From assembly GCA_950022295.1 (NCBI GenBank), contig OX465598.1:172440001-172504000 (forward strand): a stretch of DNA of 64,000 bases, given 5' to 3'. Position numbers and translations under genes: made by a program. Below the pieces are notes generated by a model. The model saw only the letters and a list, made by a program, of their open reading frames with translations. It was not told where the DNA came from and made no database searches. Below are positions 12,134 through 22,862 of the stretch, piece after piece (the first letter of the stretch is position 1; the number at the start of each line of letters is the position of its first letter). This DNA is from Bromus sterilis. Taxonomy: Eukaryota > Streptophyta > Magnoliopsida > Poales > Poaceae.

Positions 12134-14980
12134 CGTCCCCCACTCAAAAGAATCTCGTCCCGAGATTCAGAAGTCGTCGGGAGGAAGGAGGGGTACTCGG
12201 CACGAAGGCGGTCTTCTCTTTCCCAGGTTGCTTCTTTCTCGGAGTGATGTGACCATAGCACTTTCAGAAACTTGATCTTCTGCCGACGAGTGACACGCTC
12301 TGTTGAATCAAGAATACGAACGGGGTATTCTCTATAAGAAAGGTCATCTTGGAGATCAAGCGTTTCATGGTCGACTTCGCGGATGGGGTCCTTGAAGCAA
12401 CGCCTGAGTTAGGACACATGGGATACATCATGTACTCGGGAAAGGTGCGGGGTAGTTCAAGTTGATAGGAAACTTCTCCACGTTTAGCGAGAATGCGGAA
12501 AGGTCCAATGTAACGTGGGGCCAACTTGCCTTTGATAACGAAGCGTTGGGTTCCCTTCAGAGGAGTAACCCGAAGGTAAGCCTTCTCATCAAGATTGTAG
12601 CTCTCTTCTCTATGATGGCCATCATAGTAGCTTTTCTGACGAGATTGAGCGGCTTTCAATCGATCACGAACAATGCAAACTTGCTCTTCTGCTTCCTTGA
12701 TCATATCCGGTCCAAAGAGTTGTCTTTCACCGGTTTCTGACCAGTTTAATGGTGTTCGACATCTTCGTCCATAGAGGAGTTCAAAAGGAGCCATGTTCAG
12801 ATTGGATTGAAAACTGTTATTATAAGCAAATTCGGCGAATGGAAGAGATTTCTCCCAATTCTTTCCGAAAGAGATAACACAAGCTCTGAGCATGTCTTCC
12901 AAGATTTGATTAACCCTTTCAACTTGACCGCTAGATTGAGGGTGGAAAGCTGTACTAAAGGAGAGATGAGTTCCCATAGCATTTTGAAAACTTTCCCAGA
13001 ATCTAGAGGTGAAAAGGCTACCACGATCAGAATTGATTTCCAAAGGAACACCGTGGAGAGACACAATTCTAGAGACATACAAGTCCGCTAACTGGCTAGC
13101 AGTAATAGACTCGCGAACGGGAAGGAAGTGAGCAAATTTTGAGAGTCGGTCAATGACCATGAAGATGACATCATTTCCTTTTTGGGTTTTTGGAAAGCCG
13201 GTGATGAAGTCCATACCGACCTTGTCCCATTTCCACTCGGGAATAGACAATGGTTGAAGAGTACCAGCAGGTCTTTGGTGTTCTGCCTTAATACGACGAC
13301 AAACATCACATTTAGCAACAAATTGAGCAATGTCTCTCTTCATCCAGGTCCACCAAAATCTCTGGCATAGATCTGGGTACATTTTTGTGTTACCGGTATG
13401 AATGGAGAGGGGAGTGTCATGAACTTCTTTGAGGATGAGTTTCCTTAGTTCCCTATTCTTAGGTACTACCAAACGATTTCCAAAGAATACCGTTCCTTTA
13501 CTATCTGTGGAGAAACATTTAGCAAATCCGCTAGCAATGTTCTCCTTGATCCGACGAACACCTCCTGCACGCCTTTGGGCAACTCTGATTTGATCCTCAA
13601 GAGTGGGTTTCGCCACCAAGGTAGAAAGAAATCCATGAGGAACAATCTCGAGATTGAGCTTGCGAAATTCCTCATGCAGAAGTGGTTGATACTGTTGTAA
13701 CGTGAGGTTGTTACAAGACGACTTACGACTTAGTGCATCTGCCATGACATTGGCTTTGCCTGGGGTGTAAGAAATTCCTAAGTCATAATCTTTTATCAAC
13801 TCTATCCACCGACTTTGCCTGAGATTAAGATCTGGCTGGGTGAAAATATACTTGAGGCTTTGGTGATCATAATAGATCTCACAACGATTACCAAGGAGGT
13901 AATGTCGCCAAGTCTTCAGGGCATGAACTACGGCAGCGAGTTCAAGATCATGGGTAGGATAGTTTTCTTCATGTGGACGCAACTGGCGTGAAGCATAAGC
14001 TACCACATGTCTATCTTGCTTAAGTATGCATCCTAACCGTTGACGTGAAGCATCACAATAGATCTCGAAATCCCTTTTGGTGTCTGGAGGTGCAAGTACG
14101 GGTGTAGAAGTCAATTTTCTTTTTATCTCTTGAAAGCTTTCCTCGCACTTGGGGGTCCATTGGAATTTCTTATCTTTCTTGAGGAGTTCAGTAAGAGGCT
14201 TTGCAACTTTGGATAAGTTCTCAACGAAGCGGTGACAATAGCTTGCTAAGCCAAGAAAACTCCTAACTTGTTTAACCGATTCAGGTGGAGTCCAGTCAAG
14301 GACGGCCTGAACTCTCTCGGGATTGACTGCAATGCCTTTGGCGGAAATCACGTGGCCTAAGTAGATCACTTTTGGTAGCCAAAATTCACACTTGGAGAAT
14401 TTAGCATACAGGCGATGCTCTCTAAGTTTCATCAATACCAACCTAAGATGCTCGGCGTGTTCTTCTTCGTTCTTCGAGTATATAAGGATGTCATCAAGGT
14501 AAACCACGACGAACTTGTCCAAATACTCCATGTAGATCGAGTTCATCATGCGTGAAAAAGTGGCGGGGCATTGGTTAAACCGAAGGACATGACGGTATAC
14601 TCGTAAAGACCATAACGAGTAGTGAAAGCCGTTTTTGGAATGTCCTCGTTCCTGATTTTGATTTGATGATAGCCTAATCTCAAATCCATCTTGGATAAGA
14701 CAGAGGATCCAGCAAGTTGATCATAAAGATCATTGATCCTGGGCAGTGGGTACTTGTTCTTTATCGTCGCTAGATTTAGCGGGCGATAGTCTACGCACAT
14801 CCTTTCTGTTCCATCTTTCTTCGTTACGAACAGAACGAGGCAACCCCATGGCGATGAGCTAGGGCGGATGAATCCTTTTGCCAACAAAGCTTCGAGTTGG
14901 GTTTTTAGCTCACCTAACTCATGTGGGTCCATTCTACATGGACGTCTCGAAATCGGAGCTGTGCCTGGTATAAGATCCAC
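12134..14980 (-). pseudogene. B1 pol: reverse transcriptase, RNase H, integrase, chromodomain; frameshifted
   Basis: Ty3/Gypsy pol in Tekay-type order. The RT N-terminal half is in one frame (14546-14980: DYRPLNLATIKNKYPLPRIND, then SKMDLRLGYHQ). It is broken at about 14560 by loss of one G from a G run that B2 keeps. The next frame (12264-14549) carries YLDDILIYSKN, RNase H with YCDASRQ and YYDHQSL, the integrase zinc finger (H..H and CDVC), and the D,D35E residues (GMDFITG, NSDRG, QVERV). A second single-G loss near 12445 shifts the frame before the chromodomain-like tail. A CAA-to-TAA change in HVSQLRRC adds a stop there. Gag and protease are absent upstream. The element cannot make a normal polyprotein. 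Confidence 0.9.
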
Positions 14981-15657
14981 TATGAATTCTACACATCTGT
15001 CGGGTGGCTAGGTTCAAGGGGTTGGATCTCTGGATAGCTTCCTAGAGGATGACCAAGGTTTACTAGGGGCTACATCAGATATGTCAGAGTAGCAAAGTAC
15101 CCCAACACGATGGTTAGTGTGGTTATTCTTTCTAGAAGACATCTAAAGTGGGAGGAAGAGTTGCAAATGAATCACTATAGGTTTCTAGAACAAAACCTAC
15201 AACAAGATCTAGAGAACTATTGGGCATGCCACCTAATAATTCTTAGGGAAAGACAACCGAAATGGAGGGAAGGATTTTGCAAATGCATCAGATTATGAAG
15301 AAACCTGGAATGACTCGGACAGCATAACGACTGTAATTGCAAGAGAAATGGAAATCCTCACAACATTTCAATAGCTCTTACATAAGAAGTTCAAAACATG
15401 AAGCACAATGACTCTAGACAATCGAACACAACTTTCCTACGGCTACAAGGAAGCAATCAACGAGATGTTCTAGTAAGACATAGATGAGCCTAGTCCTATC
15501 TTCCCGTGGAAAAGATAAGGGTGACTCAGAACTCAGATCGATGAGGGTAAGGAGAAAAAGAAGCCTTACGTTGTTCCCTTATACCCAAGTAACTATATAA
15601 CTATAGAATGCTAGACTCGACTTCGACCAAGGGTTTGATAATCCTACAGACAGTCCT
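14981..15657 (-). other. B1 leader with gag, protease and upstream ORF deleted
   Basis: The pol homology to B2 ends near 15007 (ACATCTGTCGGGTGGC in both). Homology to the B2 leader resumes at about 15280 (TTTGCAAATGCATCAGATTATGA, matching 37015 onward). Between them lie about 270 bases I cannot match to B2, so this is either a deletion with filler or a recombinant leader. About 2.7 kb of B2-type sequence (the end of protease, gag and the ORF upstream of gag) is missing. Confidence 0.75.
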
Positions 15658-15669
15658 GCTCTGATACCA
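15658..15669 (-). other. B1 primer-binding site
   Basis: GCTCTGATACCA is the reverse complement of TGGTATCAGAGC, complementary to initiator tRNA-Met. It sits four bases from the LTR that starts at 15674 and fixes the minus-strand orientation. Confidence 0.9.
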
Positions 15670-15673
15670 AGTC

Positions 15674-18600
15674 TGTCGGGACCCGGAATATGCGTATGTA
15701 ATTCCAGTCACAACTCAATGACATGGAGAGCCGAGAGCTGTACCCCCTTGTCTAAGCAGATAAGGCCAAGCACAGAACACTCTCGGAAAGCATCGTACGT
15801 GAGGGGCATCCCATCCAGGCCGGATGATCAACTGATATGAGTCCTCATCGCCCGCTCACAAGTCTAAATGCTTATGGGTGGTGAAATCCCATACTCATAG
15901 ACAAGTCGCCTCAACCATGTTATCTATTGAATCATAACCCTTACATAAACAGACTCCATCCCGATCACTTAGTCGGGGTCTAGGGCGGGCTCGATCATAC
16001 AACAAAGTGTGCATCTGAGAGAGTCACGAGCAATCGCATCGCAATGCCCCAAGATGCGCACATCTAAGGGCCACTTGATGTATAAAAGACCGCCAGCCAG
16101 ATCACAACTAAGGTCTCGAAAACCCATACTAAGACATGCATGTTATAAACATACACGCAGCACACATGCCTAGTATGAACAGCATGTATCATCACATAAC
16201 TCTACAAAGTGCTTCTTTATTGACTTACACATAGAGCATACAAAGATCACATGTCTGTGATCAACATTACATCATACAATGGAAGAAAATTAGGTCTGAG
16301 TACAGACAAGTTTAACAAATGGCTTAAAGAAGCCTTGTACAACAAACATGCCCTTCCACGAGGGACCAGACTGCTATCTGGGACTATACTAGCTTACTCA
16401 ATGTCAAGCTTCAGGAAGGTGACTCCATCGTGGGCTGGGTTCTCATCTAAAACATAGAATAAGCAAACGTGAGTACGAAGTCGTACTCAGCAAGACTTAC
16501 ATCAGAACTACACTACTCATGCTCAAGTTTCAAGGTAAAGGAGGTGGGGTTCAACATGCATAAGTGCCATCTTTGACTTGGCTAGTCCTGTACTACGAGT
16601 ACCAGACTTGAGGTAAGAAGCGTACACGAGTCCACTACCAAGTCTCCAACTAATACACCACTATGGATACTTACTCGACTTCCCACGAGGAAGCACACCA
16701 TAGCACTCACACTTATCTTGCGAGTTTTAGAGTGTCCATTCAAGTTGTCTAATGATCAAGTAAAGGTCTCCAAGTAGTCCATAACCGCGGACACGACTAT
16801 TTGAATAGTTTATTAACCCTGCAGGGGTGTACATCTTCACACGCGTGTCATCACGTATCGCCTCGTTCTCGTCACCCTTCAAGCGGGTGTCGGACGTGGA
16901 TGAAACCAAGGAACTATCCTCACATCACCTTCTCTAATCCAGGAGTCGACTACCTGAGTTTGGCACCGCTCGAGAGTCCGGCCAGTTCCAGGAAACGGAC
17001 TCTGATAATGCAAGGGACCGAGACGCCACCTCTGCCAGATGGTTTCACTGCCTCACAGGTCCACCCACATATCTATATGATGCAACCTTCTCTTCATTCT
17101 TTTTCTATGCACATGCCAAATGGAAAGCCCGAATCTATTGTGACTCCTGGACCGGATCGGGTACGTAAAGAGGCCAAACGGGGCTCCCATAAACCCTACA
17201 TGTGGTCATACTCTTTGTCTTGGATCACAAAACAGGAACTCGGGGGCCTAGGGCAGTGTTCAACGAGACAACCCACTGTGTACTCCTACACAGCCTCTCA
17301 TCGTTCACCTTTGTTTAGGGTGGATTCACCAACACGTTATCATCAGCACCATTATGAATATCCATCCCGACTCACAAACAATGTAACCTCATTGTATCAC
17401 TAAGAAGCAATAAGCAGTAACAGTTGCAGGGGCCACATGCTCATCATTCAACTCCTATATCTGCTAGGATTGTGGTTTGCTTAATACGGTGACAAAATGA
17501 TAGGTCATGCATCGGAATGGGTTTAACTATGCGAAAGAACGTGTCTCGGTGATCTCCTAAACATGCATAAGCGAGACTGAGAGGGAAGTAGGATTTTATA
17601 GACATGATCAATGGGGTTTGCTTGCGTTGCTGCCGATACAAGGTCTTCACGGTGGTCTTCTCCTTCGGGGGTGATCACCATCTCGGAGGCACTGTTACCG
17701 GAACAATCATCAACAAAGGGGGGGGGGGGTCAACTTCGGAAGTAAATGCACACGCACATGCTTATGTTGTCACACGATGTGAATGCTACTGGTTTGTGGC
17801 AAATTCATCTTAATTGAAGTGTATTGCATTTGGAACGCAAATTCAAACTTCAAATTCAAATTATGCCATATGCATGTTTGCTACTGTTCACCCATTTTAA
17901 AATGGTCAAACATAGAAACAAGTTGCATATTAATAATCCTTGCATTTTTATGATAAATTTTCATATATTATATGCTAAAGTTGGAGTTAAAATGAATATT
18001 CTATGAATGTCCAAAGTTTAATTCATTTTCTGGAATTTCCTGATTTTCTTTTAAATAGAAATCCCATTTATTGCGTCACTGTGAGTTCAGGCTGACGTCA
18101 GGAGGGGTCTGACTAGTGGGTCCGGCTTGTCAGATACTCAGTAATTAAATTCCTGTTGAAAGAAAAACCTTGATTTAATTAAGGGCTACGGGGCCCACTG
18201 TCAGTGGCTAAAGGGGTGGATTAGGGGGTGGGTTAGGCTAACTAACCAGCCACGCCAGCGGTTAGCCGCCGGTGGCAACAGTGCACGACGGCGCTGCGCA
18301 AGACGGCGGCACAGGCCACCAATTGTCACGCGGAAGGCACCGGGGTGCTCCCCGCGCTCGCCCGCTTCACCCTGCAGGCACAGGGGAGCCTAGGGGGGGC
18401 ACCGGAGCTCCACCGACGATAAGCTCCCGCGGCGGTCCGAAGCATGGTGACGACGAACTCTTAGAAACAAGGCGCGGGCTTTGGCGTGCGCTGGTGCAGT
18501 CAACTCCTGGAGGTGCCAGGAGCATGGTAGAGATGGCGGTGCGGGAAAAGGGGTAAAGGTGCGAGCTCCAGACCACCCATGGCGGCGGTCGTCCTCGGCT

Positions 18601-19621
18601 CCCATGGTAGATCACGAATGGGGTAGGGATTGGAGGCGCGGTCAGAGGGGTTTTAATCTGTGGCTCACCAGGAATTAAATGGAGTTGGTGGCGAGGGCAT
18701 AGGTGGCTTGTCGGAGACGCAATCGACGATGAGCTTCGCGGCGTCCGGCGACAATTCGGTGATGCTGGCATCGCTTGCAGGGCTCTCTTGGCTCGATTCG
18801 CAGAGAGGTTTGACGGAGAAGAAGACGGCTCAGTGTCTGGACATGCTGGGGAGGCACGAGACGGCCGTTGGCCACGGCTACGCGTGACGGCGCTCTCCGG
18901 CAAGCTACTGGTGGCGACGAACTTGCGCAAGAGAGAGGGGGAGGGCGTCCAGGGAGAGATGGATGAGAACGGGGAGGCTCAGGGGTCCTTCGTGGCGTGA
19001 TGAGGGGCCTCCAGGAGGGGCCTAGGAGCTTCTCGACGTCGAGGTGGCGTCGTCCATGCTCTGTCTTTGCCACCGTGCTGCTTGGAGCCCCGGGGGAAGA
19101 CGAGACAAAACGGGGATGGGCTGGGCCAGGCCAGGTGGGCTGGCGGGAAGAGTTGGGCTTTTTTGCTCCTCTCTGTCTTTATTTCTTTTCTCTTTTATTT
19201 TTCTGTCTTTTTATTTTGCTCTAGCAAATAAATACCTGAGTATTTTATAAAATCCCCAAAATTTTAATTTGGACTTACATGGCATATAACTAGCCACTCC
19301 CAAGTTTTGGGAATTTTTGAAATTCAAATAATTTGAATTTCAAATCAAATAGGGGTATTATTTAATTTCCAAGGCACTTATGGTATTTTTGAGAGATCTT
19401 GGAGCATGCAGTGGGACCCACTTCACTTTATATGTGATCATGCTTATTTGAAAGACTTCTCAAAAATATCAGAGGAATTTTTGGAAGAAATTTTTATCTG
19501 GCCATTTGAATTAAATTCTCTAGGGCTTTTATTTTTCCCATTTTTGAATTTCTTTTGAAATTTTCACATGATGCAAAGGGGCACTCAAACCCTAGCACTT
19601 ACCCAAATTGGGGTTCTGACA
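15674..19621 (-). repeat. B1 middle LTR (3948 bp)
   Basis: It runs TGTCGGGACCCGG to GTTCTGACA. It serves as 5' LTR of the left internal region (PBS at 15658) and as 3' LTR of the right fragment (polypurine tract at 19622-19634). It holds a run of ten G at about 17719. The open frames within it, for example 16801-17403, have no recognisable protein motif. Confidence 0.92.
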
Positions 19622-20833
19622 ACTCGCCCCCACTCAAAAGAATCTCGTCCTGAGATTCAGAAGTCGTCGGGAGGAAGGAGGGGTACTCGGCACGAAGGCG
19701 GTCTTCTCTATCCCAGGTTGCTTCTTTCTCGAAGTGATGTGACCATAGCACTTTAAGAAACTTGATCTTCTGCCGACGAGTGACACACTCTGCTGAATCA
19801 AGAATACGAACGGGGTATTCTCTATAAGAAAGGTCATCTTGGAGATCAAGCGTTTCATGGTCGACTTTGCGGATGGGGTCCTTGAAGCAACGCCTGAGTT
19901 GGGACACATGGAATACATCATGTACTCGGGAAAGGTGCGGGGTAGTTCAAGTTGGTAGGCAACTTCTCCACGTTTAGCGAGAATGCGGAAAGGTCCAATG
20001 TAACGTGGGGCCAACTTGCCTTTGATACCGAAGCGTCGGGTTCCCTTCAGAGGAGTAACCCGAAGGTAAGCCTTCTCATCAAGATTGTAGCTCTCTTCTC
20101 TATGATGGCGATCATAGTTGCTTTTCTGACGAGATTGAGCAGCTTTCAATCGATCACGAACAATGCGAACTTGTTCTTCTGCTTCCTTGATCATATCCGG
20201 TCCAAAGAGTTGTCTTTCACCGGTTTCTGACCAGTTTAAAGGTGTTCGACATCTTCGTCCATAGAGGAGTTCAAAAGGAGCCATGTTCAGTCTGGATTGA
20301 AAAATGTTGTTATAAGATAATTCAGCGAATGGAAGAGATTTCTCCCAATTCTTTTCGAAAGAGATAACACAAGCTCTGAGCATGTCTTCCAAGATTTGAT
20401 TAACCCTTTCAACTTGACCGCTAGATTGAGGGTGGAAAGCTGTACCAAAGGAGAGATGAGTTCCCATAGCATTTTGAAAACTTTCCCAGAATCTAGAGGT
20501 GAAAAGGCTACCACGATCAGAATTGATTTCCAAAGGAACACCGTGGAGAGACACAATTCTAGAGACATACAAGTCCGCTAACTGGCTAGCAGTAATAGAC
20601 TCGCGAACGGGAAGGAAGTGAGCAACTTTTGAGAGTCGGTCAATGACCACGAAGATGGCATCATTTCCTTTTGGGGTTTTTGGAAAGCCGGTGATGAATC
20701 GCATACCGATCTTGTCCCATTTCCACTCGGGAATAGACAATGGTTGAAGAGTACCAGCAGGTCTTTGGTGTTCTGCCTTAATGCGACGACAAACATCACA
20801 TTCGGCAACAAATTGAGCAATGTCTCTCTTCAT
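19599..20833 (-). pseudogene. B1 second copy: integrase and chromodomain fragment
   Basis: The minus strand from the truncation point encodes the second half of the integrase zinc finger (CDVCRRIKAEHQ) and the D,D35E core (GMRFITG, where the first Asp is replaced by Arg; NSDRG; QVERVNQ). The GPY-like region (KLAPRYIGPFRI) follows. After a one-base loss near 19938 the chromodomain-like tail continues in another frame (19599-19907: YPVRILDSAE, then EATWDRED). The same single-G loss is in the left copy near 12445. RT and RNase H were removed with the right end of the array. Confidence 0.88.
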
Positions 20834-22862
20834 CCGCTCCTGGGCCGAGCCCAGTAAGGTGAGCGGCCCCTTTTTTTCCTTTTTTTTTTCCTGTTGCGCT
20901 AGATGGGCTCGGCCCAGTACTGTTGGCCCGGTAGATGTTTTTTTTCCTTTTCTAGTTTAATTTTGGAAGATTATGTTATTATTTTTGCGTTGCCCGTATC
21001 TTGTAAACGGTACCTCAGATCGCGACACTTTAAACATGAAAGTTGCTTAGAATTTTGTATAGATTTATAAAATGTGCTTCTTTGTTATGTTTGATCTTGT
21101 TTACATGTTGTTTGACTGCTAATTACACCGAGTGCCACTGTAAACTGTTATTGCAATAACTTTTTAACCGTTGCTCCAATTAAAATGTTCCTTATATGTA
21201 ACTTGACTAGAATTGCATGTAGATTGTCTTTATGCTGCTCTTGCTTGCTAATAAAAATAATAAAATATTGTTTAGGGCAAAACAATACCAAACATTATAA
21301 TTATCGTGGGGTCCGTAATAGTTGCCATTTATAGGTTTTACCCATCACTTAAAGTGACTAGATTAGATAGTTTATTTATGGTTCACCTTTTGCTATGCTT
21401 GTGTGACATGCCATGATTGAGTGATATGCCATGTTAACAACCTTTTTCTCACCTTGTGTAGCTAAACAACTTGAACCATCGTAAACGTGCGGTATCGTCG
21501 TGTGTGACGAGTACTCCACTTAAATTGTTAGTAACCGCTCTCGACGGTAGGTGCGATGTCTCGTGTTGCTTCTTGTTGATGCTTTCTTGTGTTTTCCTCG
21601 TAGTAATAGATTCTTGATCGTTGATTTCTTTCTAGTGTTTACCGTCTTATGTGCTTCCGCGGGTACCTTTCGAAGACGATGCGAGCTTGCGATCAACTAC
21701 ACCTTCGGAACACGACTTATCAATAGGCAAGGACTATACATTACTTATGATCCATTATATTTCAACCAGCGGTTTGCAAGCTAGTCTAGGATAGGTTCGA
21801 TGTTTGATCCTACCACATGTTTACAGACTCTTTCAAACCGATACAACCATGTCCCCTCCCAGCAAACCATGTACTGCTATGTTACTATTGCTCGTTGCTC
21901 AGCCCCTGCTTAGTATGCATGCTTAGGATGCTACGATGTTACCCCCTGTTACTCCTTGGTTTGGGATATCACATTATTATATTATATTGTTGTTGATGAT
22001 ATGATTATTATAATGTTGACTATATTCGAGGAAGGATGGAAGGTCTAGGCTATCCCGTCCCGACGTTTTGTTCCATTCGAGTCACCTAGGATCCGAGTTT
22101 CGGGTATTGGTTTTAAGACTGAGCGTGCCTAACCGCGTGTGGGATTTTATGGAGTCCCCTTTTCTTACCTATCTAGCTTCAAACATTTCTAGTGGTGGAC
22201 CGAGCTGATTTACCATTTGAAACCCCGTGTGTGTGCTTGGTGGATCCCCTCGCAGTTTTTAAACAACCCGGGCCAGCGGAGACATGGTTTCTCTGTTGGT
22301 CCACACTGGTGAGCTAGGGAAGTCCCCTACTATTCAGGTGAGGCTAACCCCGACCTTGGCCATACGGAAGAGTCTGATCCGAGAGCGTGGCCAGCTTTTG
22401 GATTGGGTGTCGACTCCCCGGGGGCCAACCGGATTTGTTCGTTGTTAGCTAGAGGGACCTGTCGTTTCGGATCTCTTGGAACTAAATCATAAAATGGTTG
22501 CCTGTGATGGGTATAAACTGAGAGAGATGGGCGTGCATGCGGAGCCTTGTAATGGGCAGTTGGTACACCCCTGCAGGGTTAAATCTTTTCGAGAAGCCGT
22601 GTCCACGGTTATGGACGACTTGATACCTACTCCTTGTTCATAGACAACAACAGCTGAGATAATCTTAATATAATTTGATCAACGTGTGAGTGCCTTGACT
22701 GCTTCTTCTTCGTCGGGATACTAAGAGGAGGACAAGGATAGGATAGGTGTTATGTTTGCGTAAGTAGTTGATAGAAAGACTTGTTGGAGGCGATTCTTCA
22801 TCGAATGCTTGGCTTCTTATCTTACTATCTAGATAGTTAGCCACTTCATAAATGCTAGTGCG
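20834..22862 (+). repeat. Element A 3' LTR, second segment
   Basis: It resumes at CCGCTCCTGGGCCGAG, equivalent to 2552 of the 5' LTR, so 57 bp of LTR was lost at the B1 junction. It ends at GTGCG, the duplicated target of solo LTR C. The short open frame at 21551-21784 has a counterpart at 3278-3511 in the 5' LTR, but I recognise no protein in it. Confidence 0.9.
22858..22862. repeat. Target-site duplication of solo LTR C (GTGCG)
   Basis: GTGCG precedes the TGTAACGACCC start at 22863 and recurs at 26180-26184, right after the GTTACA end. The uninterrupted site is visible in the 5' LTR of element A (GCTAGTGCGGCAGC near 4585). Confidence 0.95.

Larger units (their letters stand above)
6847..20835 (-). 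mobile_element. Array B1: Tekay-like Gypsy, LTR-internal-LTR-partial internal, right end deleted
   Basis: The order left to right is LTR (6847-12130), internal (12131-15673), LTR (15674-19621), partial internal (19622-20835). A polypurine tract (AGTGGGGG on the minus strand) lies next to both left LTR ends, and a PBS lies left of the middle LTR, so both units read on the minus strand. The second internal stops at CTTCATCC, inside the integrase region, and joins element A LTR sequence with a shared CC. The third LTR is missing, together with 57 bp of the element A LTR (2495-2551 in the 5' copy). This looks like unequal LTR recombination or tandem insertion followed by a deletion. Confidence 0.85.

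Noticed and set aside
15658..15669. Possible tRNA-derived sequence at TGGTATCAGAGC sites (5113, 15658, 37400, 59155)
   Set aside because: Only the 12-13 bases of a primer-binding site next to LTRs. No tRNA cloverleaf surrounds them.
16801..17403. 200-codon plus-strand frame in the middle B1 LTR
   Set aside because: Antisense to the element, no motif, and broken in both duplicate copies of the left LTR.
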